Of a stretch of DNA of 64,000 nt, positions 46,707-55,790 are shown one piece after another. This stretch comes from Paraburkholderia monticola (GTDB taxonomy: Bacteria; Pseudomonadota; Gammaproteobacteria; Burkholderiales; Burkholderiaceae), in the NCBI RefSeq assembly GCF_001580545.1, contig NZ_LRBG01000039.1, positions 62,001-126,000 on the forward strand, given 5' to 3'. The translations under genes were made by a program, and so were the position numbers. Position 1 is the first letter of the stretch; each line of letters starts with the position of its first letter. Below the pieces are notes generated by a model. The model had not been told where the DNA came from, did no database searches, and was given only the letters and a program-made list of their open reading frames with translations.

Positions 46707-47186
46707 TCAAGACGGGCAAGACGGGCAAGACGGACCCTCCGCATGCAACGCCGCCGCCGATTCAAGCACGCGCAACAGACGTTCCGGCGTCAACGGCTTC
46801 GCGCAATGCGCGTCGAAGCCGGCGGCCTTCGCGAGCGCGCGATCCTCACGCGACGCAAACGCGGTGCACGCGACCAGCAGCATGTGTGAAGTCTCCGGAT
46901 GCGCGCGCAGACGCCGCGCGAGTTCGAGCCCATCGAGTCCCGGCATCTTGATGTCGAGCAGCACGGCGAACGGCTGCCATTCGCGCGCGGTCTCGCACAC
47001 GGCAAACGGATCGTCGAGCGCACGGCATTCGAAGCCGTCGGCCATCAGCAGCATTTGCAGCGCATCGGCCGCTTCGCGGTAGTCGTCAACCACGAGCACG
47101 CGACGATGCGCGGCCATCGCATAGCGAATCGGTCGCCATACGAGCACGTCGTCGCTGCTGTCCATGTCGTCGTTGAACATCGTCAT
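46707..47186 (-). CDS. Single-domain response regulator
   Basis: This 159-residue protein is a receiver domain without output domain. Acidic pocket VVDDY (about residues 32-36), phosphoacceptor D78 in LLDIKMPG, T108 and K130 are present. The final residues read PSCPSCPS, produced by a nine-base tandem repeat, and give a CxxC. It may relay phosphate for an orphan kinase such as the hybrid kinase at 37-39 kb; that link is inference. Start could also be at a later ATG such as residue 24. Confidence 0.88.
   Translation of the reverse strand: MTMFNDDMDSSDDVLVWRPIRYAMAAHRRVLVVDDYREAADALQMLLMADGFECRALDDPFAVCETAREWQPFAVLLDIKMPGLDGLELARRLRAHPETSHMLLVACTAFASREDRALAKAAGFDAHCAKPLTPERLLRVLESAAALHAEGPSCPSCPS
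46709..46733. repeat. Nine-base tandem repeat in gene end
   Basis: AAGACGGGC occurs 2.8 times head to tail at the 3' end of the response regulator gene, encoding its SCPSCPS tail up to the stop codon. In-frame slippage would change tail length. Confidence 0.75.
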
Positions 47187-47629
47187 TTTTTCTCGCCCTT
47201 ATCCATTCGCCCTGAAGGGCATCCCGCGCCACGCGCAAGATTCGAACCCATTGCGTCTGCATAACCGCGGCCAGGTGTTTGTTATTCCCGTATCGCTCGC
47301 GCGACGCCGCAGCCAGCACGCTCCGTCGAGCATTCCGGCCATGCAATGGCCTGGAATGCGGGACTCGTTGCGCCCATTCGTCACGGCGTTTGAATGACGG
47401 CGCTTGCGATGCGCGCACTGCGCAACATCGATTGGCGCTCTGTCTTTGTGCAGTCCGCCTCGGAGAGGGGCATTGCACACTATCGGTATTTCAACGGATT
47501 GAGGGAACCACGCAATGCATGCCGCTAGCGCTCTTGATGGCGCAAATCGATGACGCGGTCATAACCAAAGAATAAGCGACGATGCCGATAAAAAAATGCT
47601 CGACATGTTAGGGGTTTGCGCTCAGCGGG
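47187..47629. other. Intergenic gap, no gene seen
   Basis: About 440 bases between the response regulator and the DNA ligase gene. I find only short frames lacking ribosome sites or family patterns. AT-richer patches at about 47165-47210 and 47575-47605 could contain promoter or end signals. Confidence 0.4.
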
Positions 47630-49303
47630 TTATCCCGCAGGATTCGCGATGAAGCCTTTCAGCATCGCAAGCGTATCGGCGTCGTCGATCTGTTTGTCCG
47701 TACGCCAGCGCAGCATGCGCGGAAAGCGCACCGCCACGCCGGACTTGTGACGCGAACTGGCCTGGATCCCTTCGAAGCCGATCTCGAACACGAGCGTCGG
47801 TGTCACGCTGCGCACGGGGCCGAATTTATCGACGGTAGTCTTGCGCACGATCGCATCGACCTGACGCATCTCTTCGTCGGTCAGCCCTGAATAGGCCTTC
47901 GCGAATGGCACCAGCGTCCGCACGCCATTGGCTTCGTCCCACACCGCAAATGTGAAATCGGTGTATAGACTCGCGCGCCGACCATGACCGCGCTGCGCGT
48001 AAACAAGTACAGCATCTACCGCATAAGGCTCGATCTTCCATTTCCACCACGTGCCCGACGCTTTGGTGCGGCCAACGCCATACATCGACGCGCGCTCCTT
48101 GAGCATCAATCCTTCGACGCCGCGCGCGCGGCTCTCCTCGCGCAATGCCGCGAGCGCGCTCCAGTCCGCTCCACTGACGAGCGGCGAGACGCGCAAGAGA
48201 CCGTGCGCGAACGTGCCGTCCAGCGATGCGGCCAGTGCATCGAGCCGCGCGCGCCGTTCGGCGAGCGGATTCATGCGCAGGTCCTGGCCGTTCGCTTCGA
48301 GCAGGTCGTAGGCGAGGAGCGCGGCGGGCGAGTCCGCGAGAATCTTGCGCGTCAGCGTCTTGCGCGCGATGCGCGGTTGCAGTCGCGCGAACGGCAACGG
48401 CGCGACCGCGCCCGGTTCCCACGCGAGAATTTCGCCATCGATCACGTAGCCGTCGGGCAATGCTTCGCCGAGTGCCGCGACCTCGGGAAAACGATCGGTA
48501 ATCAGATCCTCGCCGCGCGACCACAACCAGACGCGGCCGCCGCGTTTGACGAGTTGCGCGCGAATGCCGTCCCACTTCCATTCGATCAACCATAGCGCGG
48601 GGTCGCCGAGCGTCGCGGGATCGGTCTGCAAGGGATGCGCGAGAAAGAAGGGATACGGCAGGCCGAGGTCGCTATCGTGTCGAAACGCGTGCTGCTGCGT
48701 ATCGTCGTCGCTCTGCGGCGCGATCAGCCGCAGATAGCGCGCCGCGTCGGGCTTCTGCTGCGAATCGGTCCAGCCGACCATGCGTTGCGCAATCCGCTTG
48801 TGATCGACGCCAGCCACTTCGGCCAGCGCACGCACCACCAGTTGCCGCGCGACGCCGACACGAAAGCCGCCGCCGATCAGCTTGGTCAACAGGAAGCGGC
48901 CACCCCAGTCGAGTTCGTCCCAGTAACCGAGCAAACGCGTGCGCAACTCCTCGGGCGGCAGGCCGCGCAACGGCAGCATGCGTTGCTCGATCCATTGCGT
49001 GAGGCCCAGCTCCGAAGTGCGTGGCGCGGGCGGCAGGATATGCGCGATGGTCTCGGCCAGATCGCCCACCGCGTGATACGACTCCTCGAATAGCCACTCG
49101 GGCAGCCCGGCACGCTCGCGCGCGAGTTCGGTCAGCACACGCGTCGGCACCAGTTGACGCGGCTTGCCGCCCGCGAGGAAATACGACGCCCATGCGGCGT
49201 CCTCTGGCTCGGCCGTCGAGAAATAGCTGGTCAGCGCCGCGAGCTTGTCGTGCGTCGATGTGGTGGCATCGAGCGCGGTATAGAGGGCCGCGAAGCGTTT
49301 CAT
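47630..49303 (-). CDS. ATP-dependent DNA ligase (LigB-type, exonuclease-linked)
   Basis: This 557-residue enzyme seals nicks using ATP. An N-terminal all-alpha domain (about residues 1-200) precedes the adenylation domain, with the nucleophile lysine K243 in EWKWDGIRAQ, motif III region YVIDGEILAW, motif IV VEGLMLKERAS and motif V WWKWKIEP. The C-terminal OB domain ends near residue 555. It is downstream of the ligase-associated exonuclease gene with a 10-base gap and belongs to that DNA repair operon type. The downstream lhr-type helicase and phosphoesterase genes of the complete cluster are not here. Confidence 0.93.
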   Translation of the reverse strand: MKRFAALYTALDATTSTHDKLAALTSYFSTAEPEDAAWASYFLAGGKPRQLVPTRVLTELARERAGLPEWLFEESYHAVGDLAETIAHILPPAPRTSELGLTQWIEQRMLPLRGLPPEELRTRLLGYWDELDWGGRFLLTKLIGGGFRVGVARQLVVRALAEVAGVDHKRIAQRMVGWTDSQQKPDAARYLRLIAPQSDDDTQQHAFRHDSDLGLPYPFFLAHPLQTDPATLGDPALWLIEWKWDGIRAQLVKRGGRVWLWSRGEDLITDRFPEVAALGEALPDGYVIDGEILAWEPGAVAPLPFARLQPRIARKTLTRKILADSPAALLAYDLLEANGQDLRMNPLAERRARLDALAASLDGTFAHGLLRVSPLVSGADWSALAALREESRARGVEGLMLKERASMYGVGRTKASGTWWKWKIEPYAVDAVLVYAQRGHGRRASLYTDFTFAVWDEANGVRTLVPFAKAYSGLTDEEMRQVDAIVRKTTVDKFGPVRSVTPTLVFEIGFEGIQASSRHKSGVAVRFPRMLRWRTDKQIDDADTLAMLKGFIANPAG

Positions 49304-49313
49304 TCGGTGCCCA

Positions 49314-50396
49314 TCATGATTCGCTCGCCGCAGGCGTTTCGTCCGCGCCGGCCGCATCGGCTTCGACCGTATCGTCGCCGTATTGCGTGTCGAACGCGCT
49401 GGCCTGCAGACCCTGCTCGTTGAGCCAGCGCACCATCGGCTCGATCGAGCCGTGCGTGACGATCACGCGCGCCGCGCCGCTCTCGCGAATCGCCGTTTGC
49501 AAACCCGGCCAGTCCGCGTGATCCGATAGCACGAAGCCACGATCGACGCCACGCCTGCGACGCGCGCCACGCAGGCGCATCCAGCCCGACGCGAACGCAT
49601 CGCTGTAGTCGCCGAAGCGCTTGAGCCACGCGCTGTTCTGCGCGGACGGTGGCGCGACGATCAGCGCCTGATTGAAGATCGCCTTCTCTTTCAAGGCGAT
49701 CTCGCTGACCAGACCGACGGGCGGCAGATGCACGCCCGCGTCGCGATACGCGCGATTGAGCGGCTCGATCGCGCCGTGGCAGAAGATCGGCCCGATCGCC
49801 GGATCGACGCTCGCCAGCACGCGCTGCGCCTTGCCGAACGAGTAGCAGAACAGCACCGACGCGCGCCCTTCGGAAGCATTGTGACGCCACCATGAATCGA
49901 TCGAGTCGAACACGCTTTGCGGTGCATCCCAGCGATAGATCGGCAGACCGAACGTCGATTCGGTGATGAAGGTATCGCAGCGCACCGGTTCGAAAGCGGC
50001 GCAGGTCGGATCGGCTTCGAGCTTGTAGTCGCCCGACGCGACCCACACGCGACCGGCGTGTTCGATGCGGACCTGCGCCGAGCCGAGCACATGCCCGGCC
50101 GGATGCAGCGACACGCGCGCCGCGCCGATCGTCAGCGGCTCGCCGTAGTCGAGCGTGTGCAGCGAGATGCCGGGCAGACGCGAGAGCAGCACGTTCGCGC
50201 CCGCGCGCGTGGCCAGATAGCGTTGATGACCGAAGCGCGCGTGATCGGAATGCGCATGCGTGATCACCGCGCGTTCGACTGGCCGCCATGGATCGATGTA
50301 AAAATCGCCGACCGGGCAATACAGTCCCTCCGGCCGCGCGACCACCAGGTCACTGGGTTGCGGCGCGGCGTCGGTCTGACGTGGCGGGTGATCCAT
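49314..50396 (-). CDS. Ligase-associated metallo-beta-lactamase exonuclease
   Basis: This 360-residue nuclease is of the beta-CASP/metallo-beta-lactamase type. The zinc motif THAHSDH is at residues 46-52, with a further histidine in GHVLGSAQV, and the acid in ASGDYK. The VLSDHADW segment near residue 296 adds a ligand. It is the first gene in the ligase pair and likely trims DNA ends for the ligase. Confidence 0.92.
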   Translation of the reverse strand: MDHPPRQTDAAPQPSDLVVARPEGLYCPVGDFYIDPWRPVERAVITHAHSDHARFGHQRYLATRAGANVLLSRLPGISLHTLDYGEPLTIGAARVSLHPAGHVLGSAQVRIEHAGRVWVASGDYKLEADPTCAAFEPVRCDTFITESTFGLPIYRWDAPQSVFDSIDSWWRHNASEGRASVLFCYSFGKAQRVLASVDPAIGPIFCHGAIEPLNRAYRDAGVHLPPVGLVSEIALKEKAIFNQALIVAPPSAQNSAWLKRFGDYSDAFASGWMRLRGARRRRGVDRGFVLSDHADWPGLQTAIRESGAARVIVTHGSIEPMVRWLNEQGLQASAFDTQYGDDTVEADAAGADETPAASES

Positions 50397-50556
50397 CGGC
50401 TGTCCTCAGGAATGAAGCGCGATCCTCCGAAGCCGGCTCAAGCAAACACCATGCCGCGCTCTGGATGGCCTCGTTTCTGCTTACGGTATATAAAGCACAC
50501 AGGCGTGTCGAGAGCGGCTGCCATCCGGCAGCGCCCGCCGCGCACCGCGAGGTTCC

Positions 50557-51459
50557 ATGCCGATCCTGCTCGACCAGCATGCGTTGTACATCGCCAGACA
50601 TCCCGGCCGCTTCCTGCTGCAGACGCTGAAGGCGTTTCGCGCGAACCAGGGGCTGCTGCTCGCGGGCGCGGTCGCGTATTACGCGTTGCTGTCGATCGTG
50701 CCGCTGCTGATTCTGATCGTCATCGTGCTGTCGCGCGTGGTGCCGCAGGAACTGGTGCTCGCCGCGCTCGCGCATCTGCTGCGCTGGCTTGTGCCCGGGC
50801 AATCGGCCGCGCTCGTGAGGGAGCTGTCGAACTTCCTCCAGCATCGCGCGGTAATCGGCTGGGTGCTGGTGCTCACGATGATCTTCTTCAGCTCGCTCGC
50901 CTTCACCGTACTCGAAAACGCGATGTCGCTGATCTTCGTGCATCGCGTCGTCGTCAAGCGGCGCCACTTCCTGATCTCGGCGCTGCTGCCGTACTGCTAC
51001 ATCCTGTTTCTCGGCGTCGGCTTGCTGATCGTCACGGTCGTGTCGAGCGCGCTCGATACGATCGGCGCCAACGGGCTCGAACTGTTCGGCCTGCATGTGC
51101 CGTTGCAGGGCCTCATGCGTCTGGTGCTATATCTGTTCGGACTCGCCGGCGAAATCTTCGTGCTGACCTCGGTGTATCTGGTGATGCCGGTCGGGCGTCC
51201 GTCGCTCAAACACGCACTGATCGGTGGCGTGGTGGCCGGCGTGTTGTGGGAAATCACGCGGCATGTGCTGGTCTGGTATTTCGCCACGCTCTCGCAGGTC
51301 AGCATCGTTTATGGCTCGCTGACGATGGCGATCGTGATCCTGCTCAGCTTCGAATGGCTCGCGACGCTGCTGCTATTTGGCGCACAGGTCATATCGCAAT
51401 ACGAGCGCTTCGGCCATGAACCGCTCGACGCGCCGCAGCCGACGATCGAGACGGGGTAG
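50557..51459 (+). CDS. YihY/BrkB-family membrane protein
   Basis: This 300-residue integral membrane protein is of the YihY/BrkB family, once called ribonuclease BN. It has about six helices, with the N-terminal AVAYYALLSIVPLLILIV, the central FSSLAFTVLENAM segment and the C-terminal YGSLTMAIVILLSFEW. The family is membrane-embedded, and the nuclease naming is historical. The last helix segment is followed by a short acidic tail. It is divergent from the exonuclease gene. Confidence 0.9.
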   Translation: MPILLDQHALYIARHPGRFLLQTLKAFRANQGLLLAGAVAYYALLSIVPLLILIVIVLSRVVPQELVLAALAHLLRWLVPGQSAALVRELSNFLQHRAVIGWVLVLTMIFFSSLAFTVLENAMSLIFVHRVVVKRRHFLISALLPYCYILFLGVGLLIVTVVSSALDTIGANGLELFGLHVPLQGLMRLVLYLFGLAGEIFVLTSVYLVMPVGRPSLKHALIGGVVAGVLWEITRHVLVWYFATLSQVSIVYGSLTMAIVILLSFEWLATLLLFGAQVISQYERFGHEPLDAPQPTIETG

Positions 51460-51679
51460 GCATCACGACTCATGACGCGGCAGCCGTTCGTACCAGCACG
51501 TGACTGGTAAAATGGCGCGCGCGTTCTCTGCACGCGCTCATTGGGCCTGATTCGTTGCAGGCCACCACGTCGGCCGTCAATCATGCTCACACACGTCCTC
51601 GCCGTTTCAGCGGCGCGCTACACCTCGCCATTCGCGACTTTCATCACCTTCGCATCGTCAACCATGGACGCTCTCGCCC

Positions 51680-52783
51680 ATGCTTGATGAAACCCGTATC
51701 GCGCGCGCATTGAGCGCGCGCGGCATCACGCCCGATGCGCGTCAGCGCGAGGCCATCGGCGCGCTCGTCGGCTTGCTCGGCGCTCAACAGCGCGCGCGGC
51801 ATGCATGGTCCACCGCCGCGTTCGCGCCGCAAGGCGTCTACTGTCACGGGCTGCCGGGGCGCGGCAAGAGCCTCGTCGTCGATACGCTGTTCGAGCTCGC
51901 GCCGTGCCGCAAGCGGCGCCTGCACTTCCACGAATTCCTGCGCGAGATGAACCGCCGGCTCGTCCACGCACCGCGTGGCGACGACCGGCTCGGCGACGTG
52001 TCGCGGCAATGGCTCGATGGGATCGAGCTGCTCTGCTTCGACGAATTCCATGTGCACGATATCGCCGACGCGTTCCTGATGGGCCGCTTTCTCGACACCG
52101 CGATCAACCTCGGCACGCGCATCGTGCTGACCTCGAACTACGCACCGGACGATCTGCTGCCCGACCCCGAGTTTCACGAGCGCTTCGTGCCGACCATCAC
52201 GCAGATCAAACGCTGCTTCACGGTGATCCATTTCGACGGCGCGCGCGATTATCGATTCGGCGGCGAAGCGGCCGAGGTGCCGCGTTTTTTCGCGCCGCTC
52301 GATGCATCGAGCGAGGCCGCGCTGCGCGATATCTTCACGAGCCATGAACCTGGCGCGACACTGGCGCCGCTCAAACTGAGCGCGGCCGGCCGCTCGCTCC
52401 AAGCGCGCGCGGCCGGCCGCGCGCTGCTGTGGGCGGACTTCGAGCAGCTATGCGTGGCGAGCCGCTCGCACCTCGACTACCTCGATCTCGCCGAGCAATG
52501 GCAAGGCTTGATCGTCGATCGTCTGCAGACCGAAGCGCTGAGGCAGTCGCATACGCTGCAACGCCTCGTCTGGCTGATCGACATCTTCTACGATCGCAAG
52601 CGTGCCCTCTTCATCGCCTCCGATCAACCGCTCGAGACTGCGTTGATCGGTCTCGAAGGCGCGCACGATCTGTCTCGCACGCTGAGCCGGCTCGCCGAGA
52701 TGCAGTCGCGCGCCTATCGCAGCACGCTCGAGCAAGGCGCCGGGGACAACGCGCAAGACGGGATCAACGCAGAAGCTCCGTAG
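51680..52783 (+). CDS. zapE: AFG1-like ATPase ZapE
   Basis: This 367-residue P-loop ATPase is ZapE/AFG1. Walker A GLPGRGKS is at residues 57-64, and Walker B with the sensor region reads LLCFDEFHVHDIADAF (about 110-125). It destabilises FtsZ polymers during division in E. coli, and the mitochondrial homologue is AFG1. ATG 51680 is the only good start. It is alone in its operon. Confidence 0.92.
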   Translation: MLDETRIARALSARGITPDARQREAIGALVGLLGAQQRARHAWSTAAFAPQGVYCHGLPGRGKSLVVDTLFELAPCRKRRLHFHEFLREMNRRLVHAPRGDDRLGDVSRQWLDGIELLCFDEFHVHDIADAFLMGRFLDTAINLGTRIVLTSNYAPDDLLPDPEFHERFVPTITQIKRCFTVIHFDGARDYRFGGEAAEVPRFFAPLDASSEAALRDIFTSHEPGATLAPLKLSAAGRSLQARAAGRALLWADFEQLCVASRSHLDYLDLAEQWQGLIVDRLQTEALRQSHTLQRLVWLIDIFYDRKRALFIASDQPLETALIGLEGAHDLSRTLSRLAEMQSRAYRSTLEQGAGDNAQDGINAEAP

Positions 52784-52990
52784 TACGGCATCAAGCTCGC
52801 GCGCATGTCCGCAAATCTTGCAACGCGACGGTAAGGCGTGCCAACGCATTGTGACCGTTGCACGCGCCATAGCACGGCGCACGGCAACCGGGCGCCCCTG
52901 AGCGGGACCGGCCGCTTGCGTGGGAACAGGTTCTGCTACCGCTGAGCGCAGACTTCATTGTTCAGTGGATTGCCCCACTTTCACCAGCCC

Positions 52991-54097
52991 ATGCCCAGAA
53001 CCGCTTGCGTCGCCGCCGCGTTGTGCGCGGCCTGTCTCACGTCCGCCTGTGTCCATATCGGCCCCTCGCGTCTGAAGGCCGCTCAGGTCGACTATGCGCG
53101 CGCGCTCGGCGACGCGAAGAAGCGCGCGATCCTCGCCGCCGTGATCGGTCTGCGCTACGGCGACGCGCCCGCGTTCCTGACCGTCAGCAGCATCATCGCC
53201 GCCTACACGTTCGACACCACCGGCGGCGCGATCCTCAACGCCGGCTCGGGCAGCATGCCGAACTACGCGCAGGCGACCGGCAGCGTGTCGTACTCGAACC
53301 GGCCGACCTTCACGTTCACGCCGACCACCGGCGAAGCGTTCGCCTCCGCTTATATCCGGCCGCTCGCGCCGGCGCTCGTGCTGCCGCTCGCCGAGGGCGG
53401 CGTGCCGATCGACCTGCTGTTGCGCATCACCGCGCAATCGATCGGCGGTCTGCAGAACGGGAATGCGCTCGGCGGCGACAGCAGTGCGGGCGCGCCGGGC
53501 TTCTTCGAGTTGCTGCAGGCGTTGCGTCGTCTGCAACTGGCCGGCGAGCTGACCGTCGAGACGCGTCAGCTCGATGCGAAGGCCGATCTCAAAGGCGGCC
53601 AAAGCCCGGCCCTGGCGGTGTTCCTGTCGATCGGCGCAACCACGAGCGGCGGCTCGCCGGACACGGCCGCCGATGTCGCACGCGTGCGCAGGCTGCTGCA
53701 TCTGTCGACGAAGACACGCAGCTACCAGCTCGTGTATGGGCCGTCGTCGACGTATCAGCGGGGAGACCGCATTCCGATGGTGACGCGCTCGGTGCTCGGC
53801 ATCCTCAGCGATCTCGGCGCGCAGGTTCAGGTGCCGCCCGAGAGCGTCAGCGACGGTGCGACGAAGCCGACCGTCGGTCTGATCGGCGGTGAAACCCGGC
53901 CGACGATCATCGTGCACTCGGGCAAGACCGCGCCGGCCGACGCCTATGTGTCGATCGCTTATGGACCGTCGGTGTATTGGGTCGAGCGCAACGACTTCGA
54001 TTCGAAATACGCGTTTACCGTCGTGCAGAATCTGATGGCGCTCGCGGAATCGGATACGAGCAGCAAGGCGCCGGTCGTGACAATACCGGCGAACTGA
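52991..54097 (+). CDS. Hypothetical lipoprotein
   Basis: This 368-residue protein starts with a lipoprotein-type signal (MPRTACVAAALCAACLTSAC, C20). The mature part has no family pattern I recognise. It is rich in Ser/Thr/Gly around residues 60-110 and has predicted helical stretches near 160-210 (FFELLQALRRLQLAGELTVE). It could be an envelope lipoprotein. An in-frame upstream ATG exists, but the signal peptide then begins badly, so residue numbering starts at 52991. Role unknown. Confidence 0.75.
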   Translation: MPRTACVAAALCAACLTSACVHIGPSRLKAAQVDYARALGDAKKRAILAAVIGLRYGDAPAFLTVSSIIAAYTFDTTGGAILNAGSGSMPNYAQATGSVSYSNRPTFTFTPTTGEAFASAYIRPLAPALVLPLAEGGVPIDLLLRITAQSIGGLQNGNALGGDSSAGAPGFFELLQALRRLQLAGELTVETRQLDAKADLKGGQSPALAVFLSIGATTSGGSPDTAADVARVRRLLHLSTKTRSYQLVYGPSSTYQRGDRIPMVTRSVLGILSDLGAQVQVPPESVSDGATKPTVGLIGGETRPTIIVHSGKTAPADAYVSIAYGPSVYWVERNDFDSKYAFTVVQNLMALAESDTSSKAPVVTIPAN

Positions 54098-54220
54098 GCG
54101 TGAATGAAAAGGCCGCCAGTTCGCGGCCATAGCTTATCCGCATTGATTCACTGTGCCTTTAGCGATACCCTTAATTCGTTCGTGGTCGTCGAATGCTGTT
54201 CAACCCGGAGGCACCGTTTC

Positions 54221-54676
54221 GTGAACCGAGCGTGGGCTTTCTCCTGCATCCTCGCCTTCAGCGCGATCCTGGGTGGATGCAACAAGAACGGATCGCAAAA
54301 CGCTGCGCCAGAACCGGCCTCAGCCGCGAGTGAGGCGGCGGTTGCGGCATCGCAGGCCGCGAGTGCCGCACCCGCCGCATCGGGCGTGCTGGGCAACGTC
54401 AGCAAGGCGCAGTTGCCGGCGGAAGCAGCCGAAACACTGCGCCTGATCAAAGCGGGCGGCCCTTTTCCTTTTAGCGAGGACGGTGTCCTGTTCCGCAACA
54501 GCGCGGGAATGCTGCCGCAGCATCCGCGCGGCTACTACCACACCTATACGGTTCGCACGCCTGGCTCGACCGATCGCGGGCAGCGCCGCGTCATCTGTGG
54601 TGGAGCGCGCAAGCAGGTCAACGATTGCTACTACACCGACGATTACTACGTCAGCTTCAAACGGATTGCGGACTGA
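54221..54676 (+). CDS. T1/barnase-like RNase lipoprotein with replaced catalytic residues
   Basis: This 151-residue protein has a lipoprotein signal ending in ILGGC (C20), an Ala/Ser-rich linker (about 25-60), and a microbial ribonuclease N1/T1/Sa-type domain (about 64-151), recognised by LPAEAAETLRLIKAGGPFPF, GYYHTYTVRTPG and the RG-x-RR segment. In RNase Sa the catalytic glutamate lies in YHEYTV and the histidine in DHY. Here these are T108 (YHTYTV) and Y142 (DYY), while the arginines are kept. So it keeps the fold but lacks the acid-base pair and is probably inactive or altered. Start: GTG 54221 with CCGGAGG nine bases upstream. C126 and C136 could form a disulfide. Its 3' end is repeated near 57.7 kb. 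Confidence 0.85.
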   Translation: MNRAWAFSCILAFSAILGGCNKNGSQNAAPEPASAASEAAVAASQAASAAPAASGVLGNVSKAQLPAEAAETLRLIKAGGPFPFSEDGVLFRNSAGMLPQHPRGYYHTYTVRTPGSTDRGQRRVICGGARKQVNDCYYTDDYYVSFKRIAD

Positions 54677-54679
54677 ATC
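54646..54679 (+). repeat. Left copy of 34-base direct repeat
   Basis: Begins CTACGTCAGCTTCA and covers the last ten codons, stop and three following bases of the RNase-like gene. It matches 57678-57711 in the same orientation with three mismatches out of 34. The two copies lie 3032 bases apart. Confidence 0.85.
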
Positions 54680-54720
54680 ACGAGCAGGTCTGGCCCAGCC
54701 AATGTGGCCATGGGTGATTC
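54675..54720. terminator. Hairpin between convergent genes
   Basis: GAATCAC pairs with GTGATTC, and an inner TGGCC pairs with GGCCA. It spans the gap between the RNase-like gene and the PAP2 gene, overlapping both ends, with no T-tract. Possibly a bidirectional terminator. Confidence 0.4.
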
Positions 54721-55411
54721 ATAGGTGTTTGATCACACTGCTCGCCAGTTTGCGCAGTTCGTCGAACTGCGTGGCGAGTTGGAGGCACAGAATAAAGGCC
54801 AACGCCGCTGACGGTCCGGGGTAACGTTCCATCCATCGCAGCACAGGCGTGGCGTAGCGCGTGCGAATCGCATCGCGCGTCATGACATAGGTGATGCCGA
54901 CGCCCACGAGCGCGCCGACTATCAAGTCGGTCGGGTAGTGAAAGCCGAGATAGGCGCGCGGCACGCAAATGACCAGCACCGTATAGAGAATCGCCAGCAC
55001 ACCGATGCGTCGCCACACGAGGAAGATTCCAGTGGCGACCGCCATCCATAGCATCGCGTGATCGCTTGGGAAGGAACTCCAACTCGACAGCTGTGCGTCC
55101 TCGATGACCGTACCCGCGAAGTGCAGATGCAGCTCGCTGCTATAGACCGGGCGCACTCTGTACGGCAACAGGTGAGTCAGCAATCTCCCGACGACGAGCG
55201 CCAGGATGCCGCTGGCAAGCGTGGCGAGCACCATTTCTCGCCGCCATTCGGTGCGCTCGCCCCGCTGAAACCACATCCACCACAGCAACGGTATGAACAC
55301 GAGCCCTTTGAACGTATAGAGGTCGGCAATGACCTCTATGGTTTGGGTCGTGAGATGACCGAAGTGGATGGTGGACAGATATGTCTCGATAGCCGAATCG
55401 AAGCTATTCAT
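54719..55411 (-). CDS. PAP2-type membrane phosphatase
   Basis: This 230-residue membrane protein is a type 2 phosphatidic acid phosphatase-like enzyme. The three signature motifs are YRVRPVYS, SSFPSDHA and RAYLGFHYPTD (about residues 84-91, 114-121 and 151-161), with catalytic histidines in the last two. It likely dephosphorylates a lipid such as undecaprenyl diphosphate or phosphatidate in the membrane. Codon use is visibly less GC-biased than in the flanking genes. Confidence 0.9.
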   Translation of the reverse strand: MNSFDSAIETYLSTIHFGHLTTQTIEVIADLYTFKGLVFIPLLWWMWFQRGERTEWRREMVLATLASGILALVVGRLLTHLLPYRVRPVYSSELHLHFAGTVIEDAQLSSWSSFPSDHAMLWMAVATGIFLVWRRIGVLAILYTVLVICVPRAYLGFHYPTDLIVGALVGVGITYVMTRDAIRTRYATPVLRWMERYPGPSAALAFILCLQLATQFDELRKLASSVIKHL

Positions 55412-55790
55412 CGTTTTGTAAGAAAATCGTGCTAGTCGGATCGGAAGTCAGGATAGTCCATCGAATGCGCCGCAGTTCACGATGGTTACTTTCACTGACA
55501 TCTTTTACTGCACCTCTTGCTCGTTAACTTTCGCGGACGGCTCACCGCGGGCCTCCTGCCTGGGCGCCGTATGGCCGGCATTGAGCACGCCTGGCTCGAT
55601 CGTTTCGGCGATGCGGTGGCATCCCTGGATGGCGAGTCAAACGATGACCGTACGGCTGCGCCCCTCTCTATCGCGTCTATGGTCGGCAACGCGAGCCGAA
55701 GAGCCTGCCTGATGCAACGCGTCGTGTGATGCCTTGTCGAGACCGTGTAACTCTCATTCGTCGTGGTCGGCCAACGTCAATGATCGAGCG
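55412..55790. other. AT-richer intergenic gap
   Basis: About 380 bases with no supportable gene. It is less GC-rich than the surroundings, carries the upstream region of the PAP2 gene, and has only short frames without family pattern. Confidence 0.4.
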
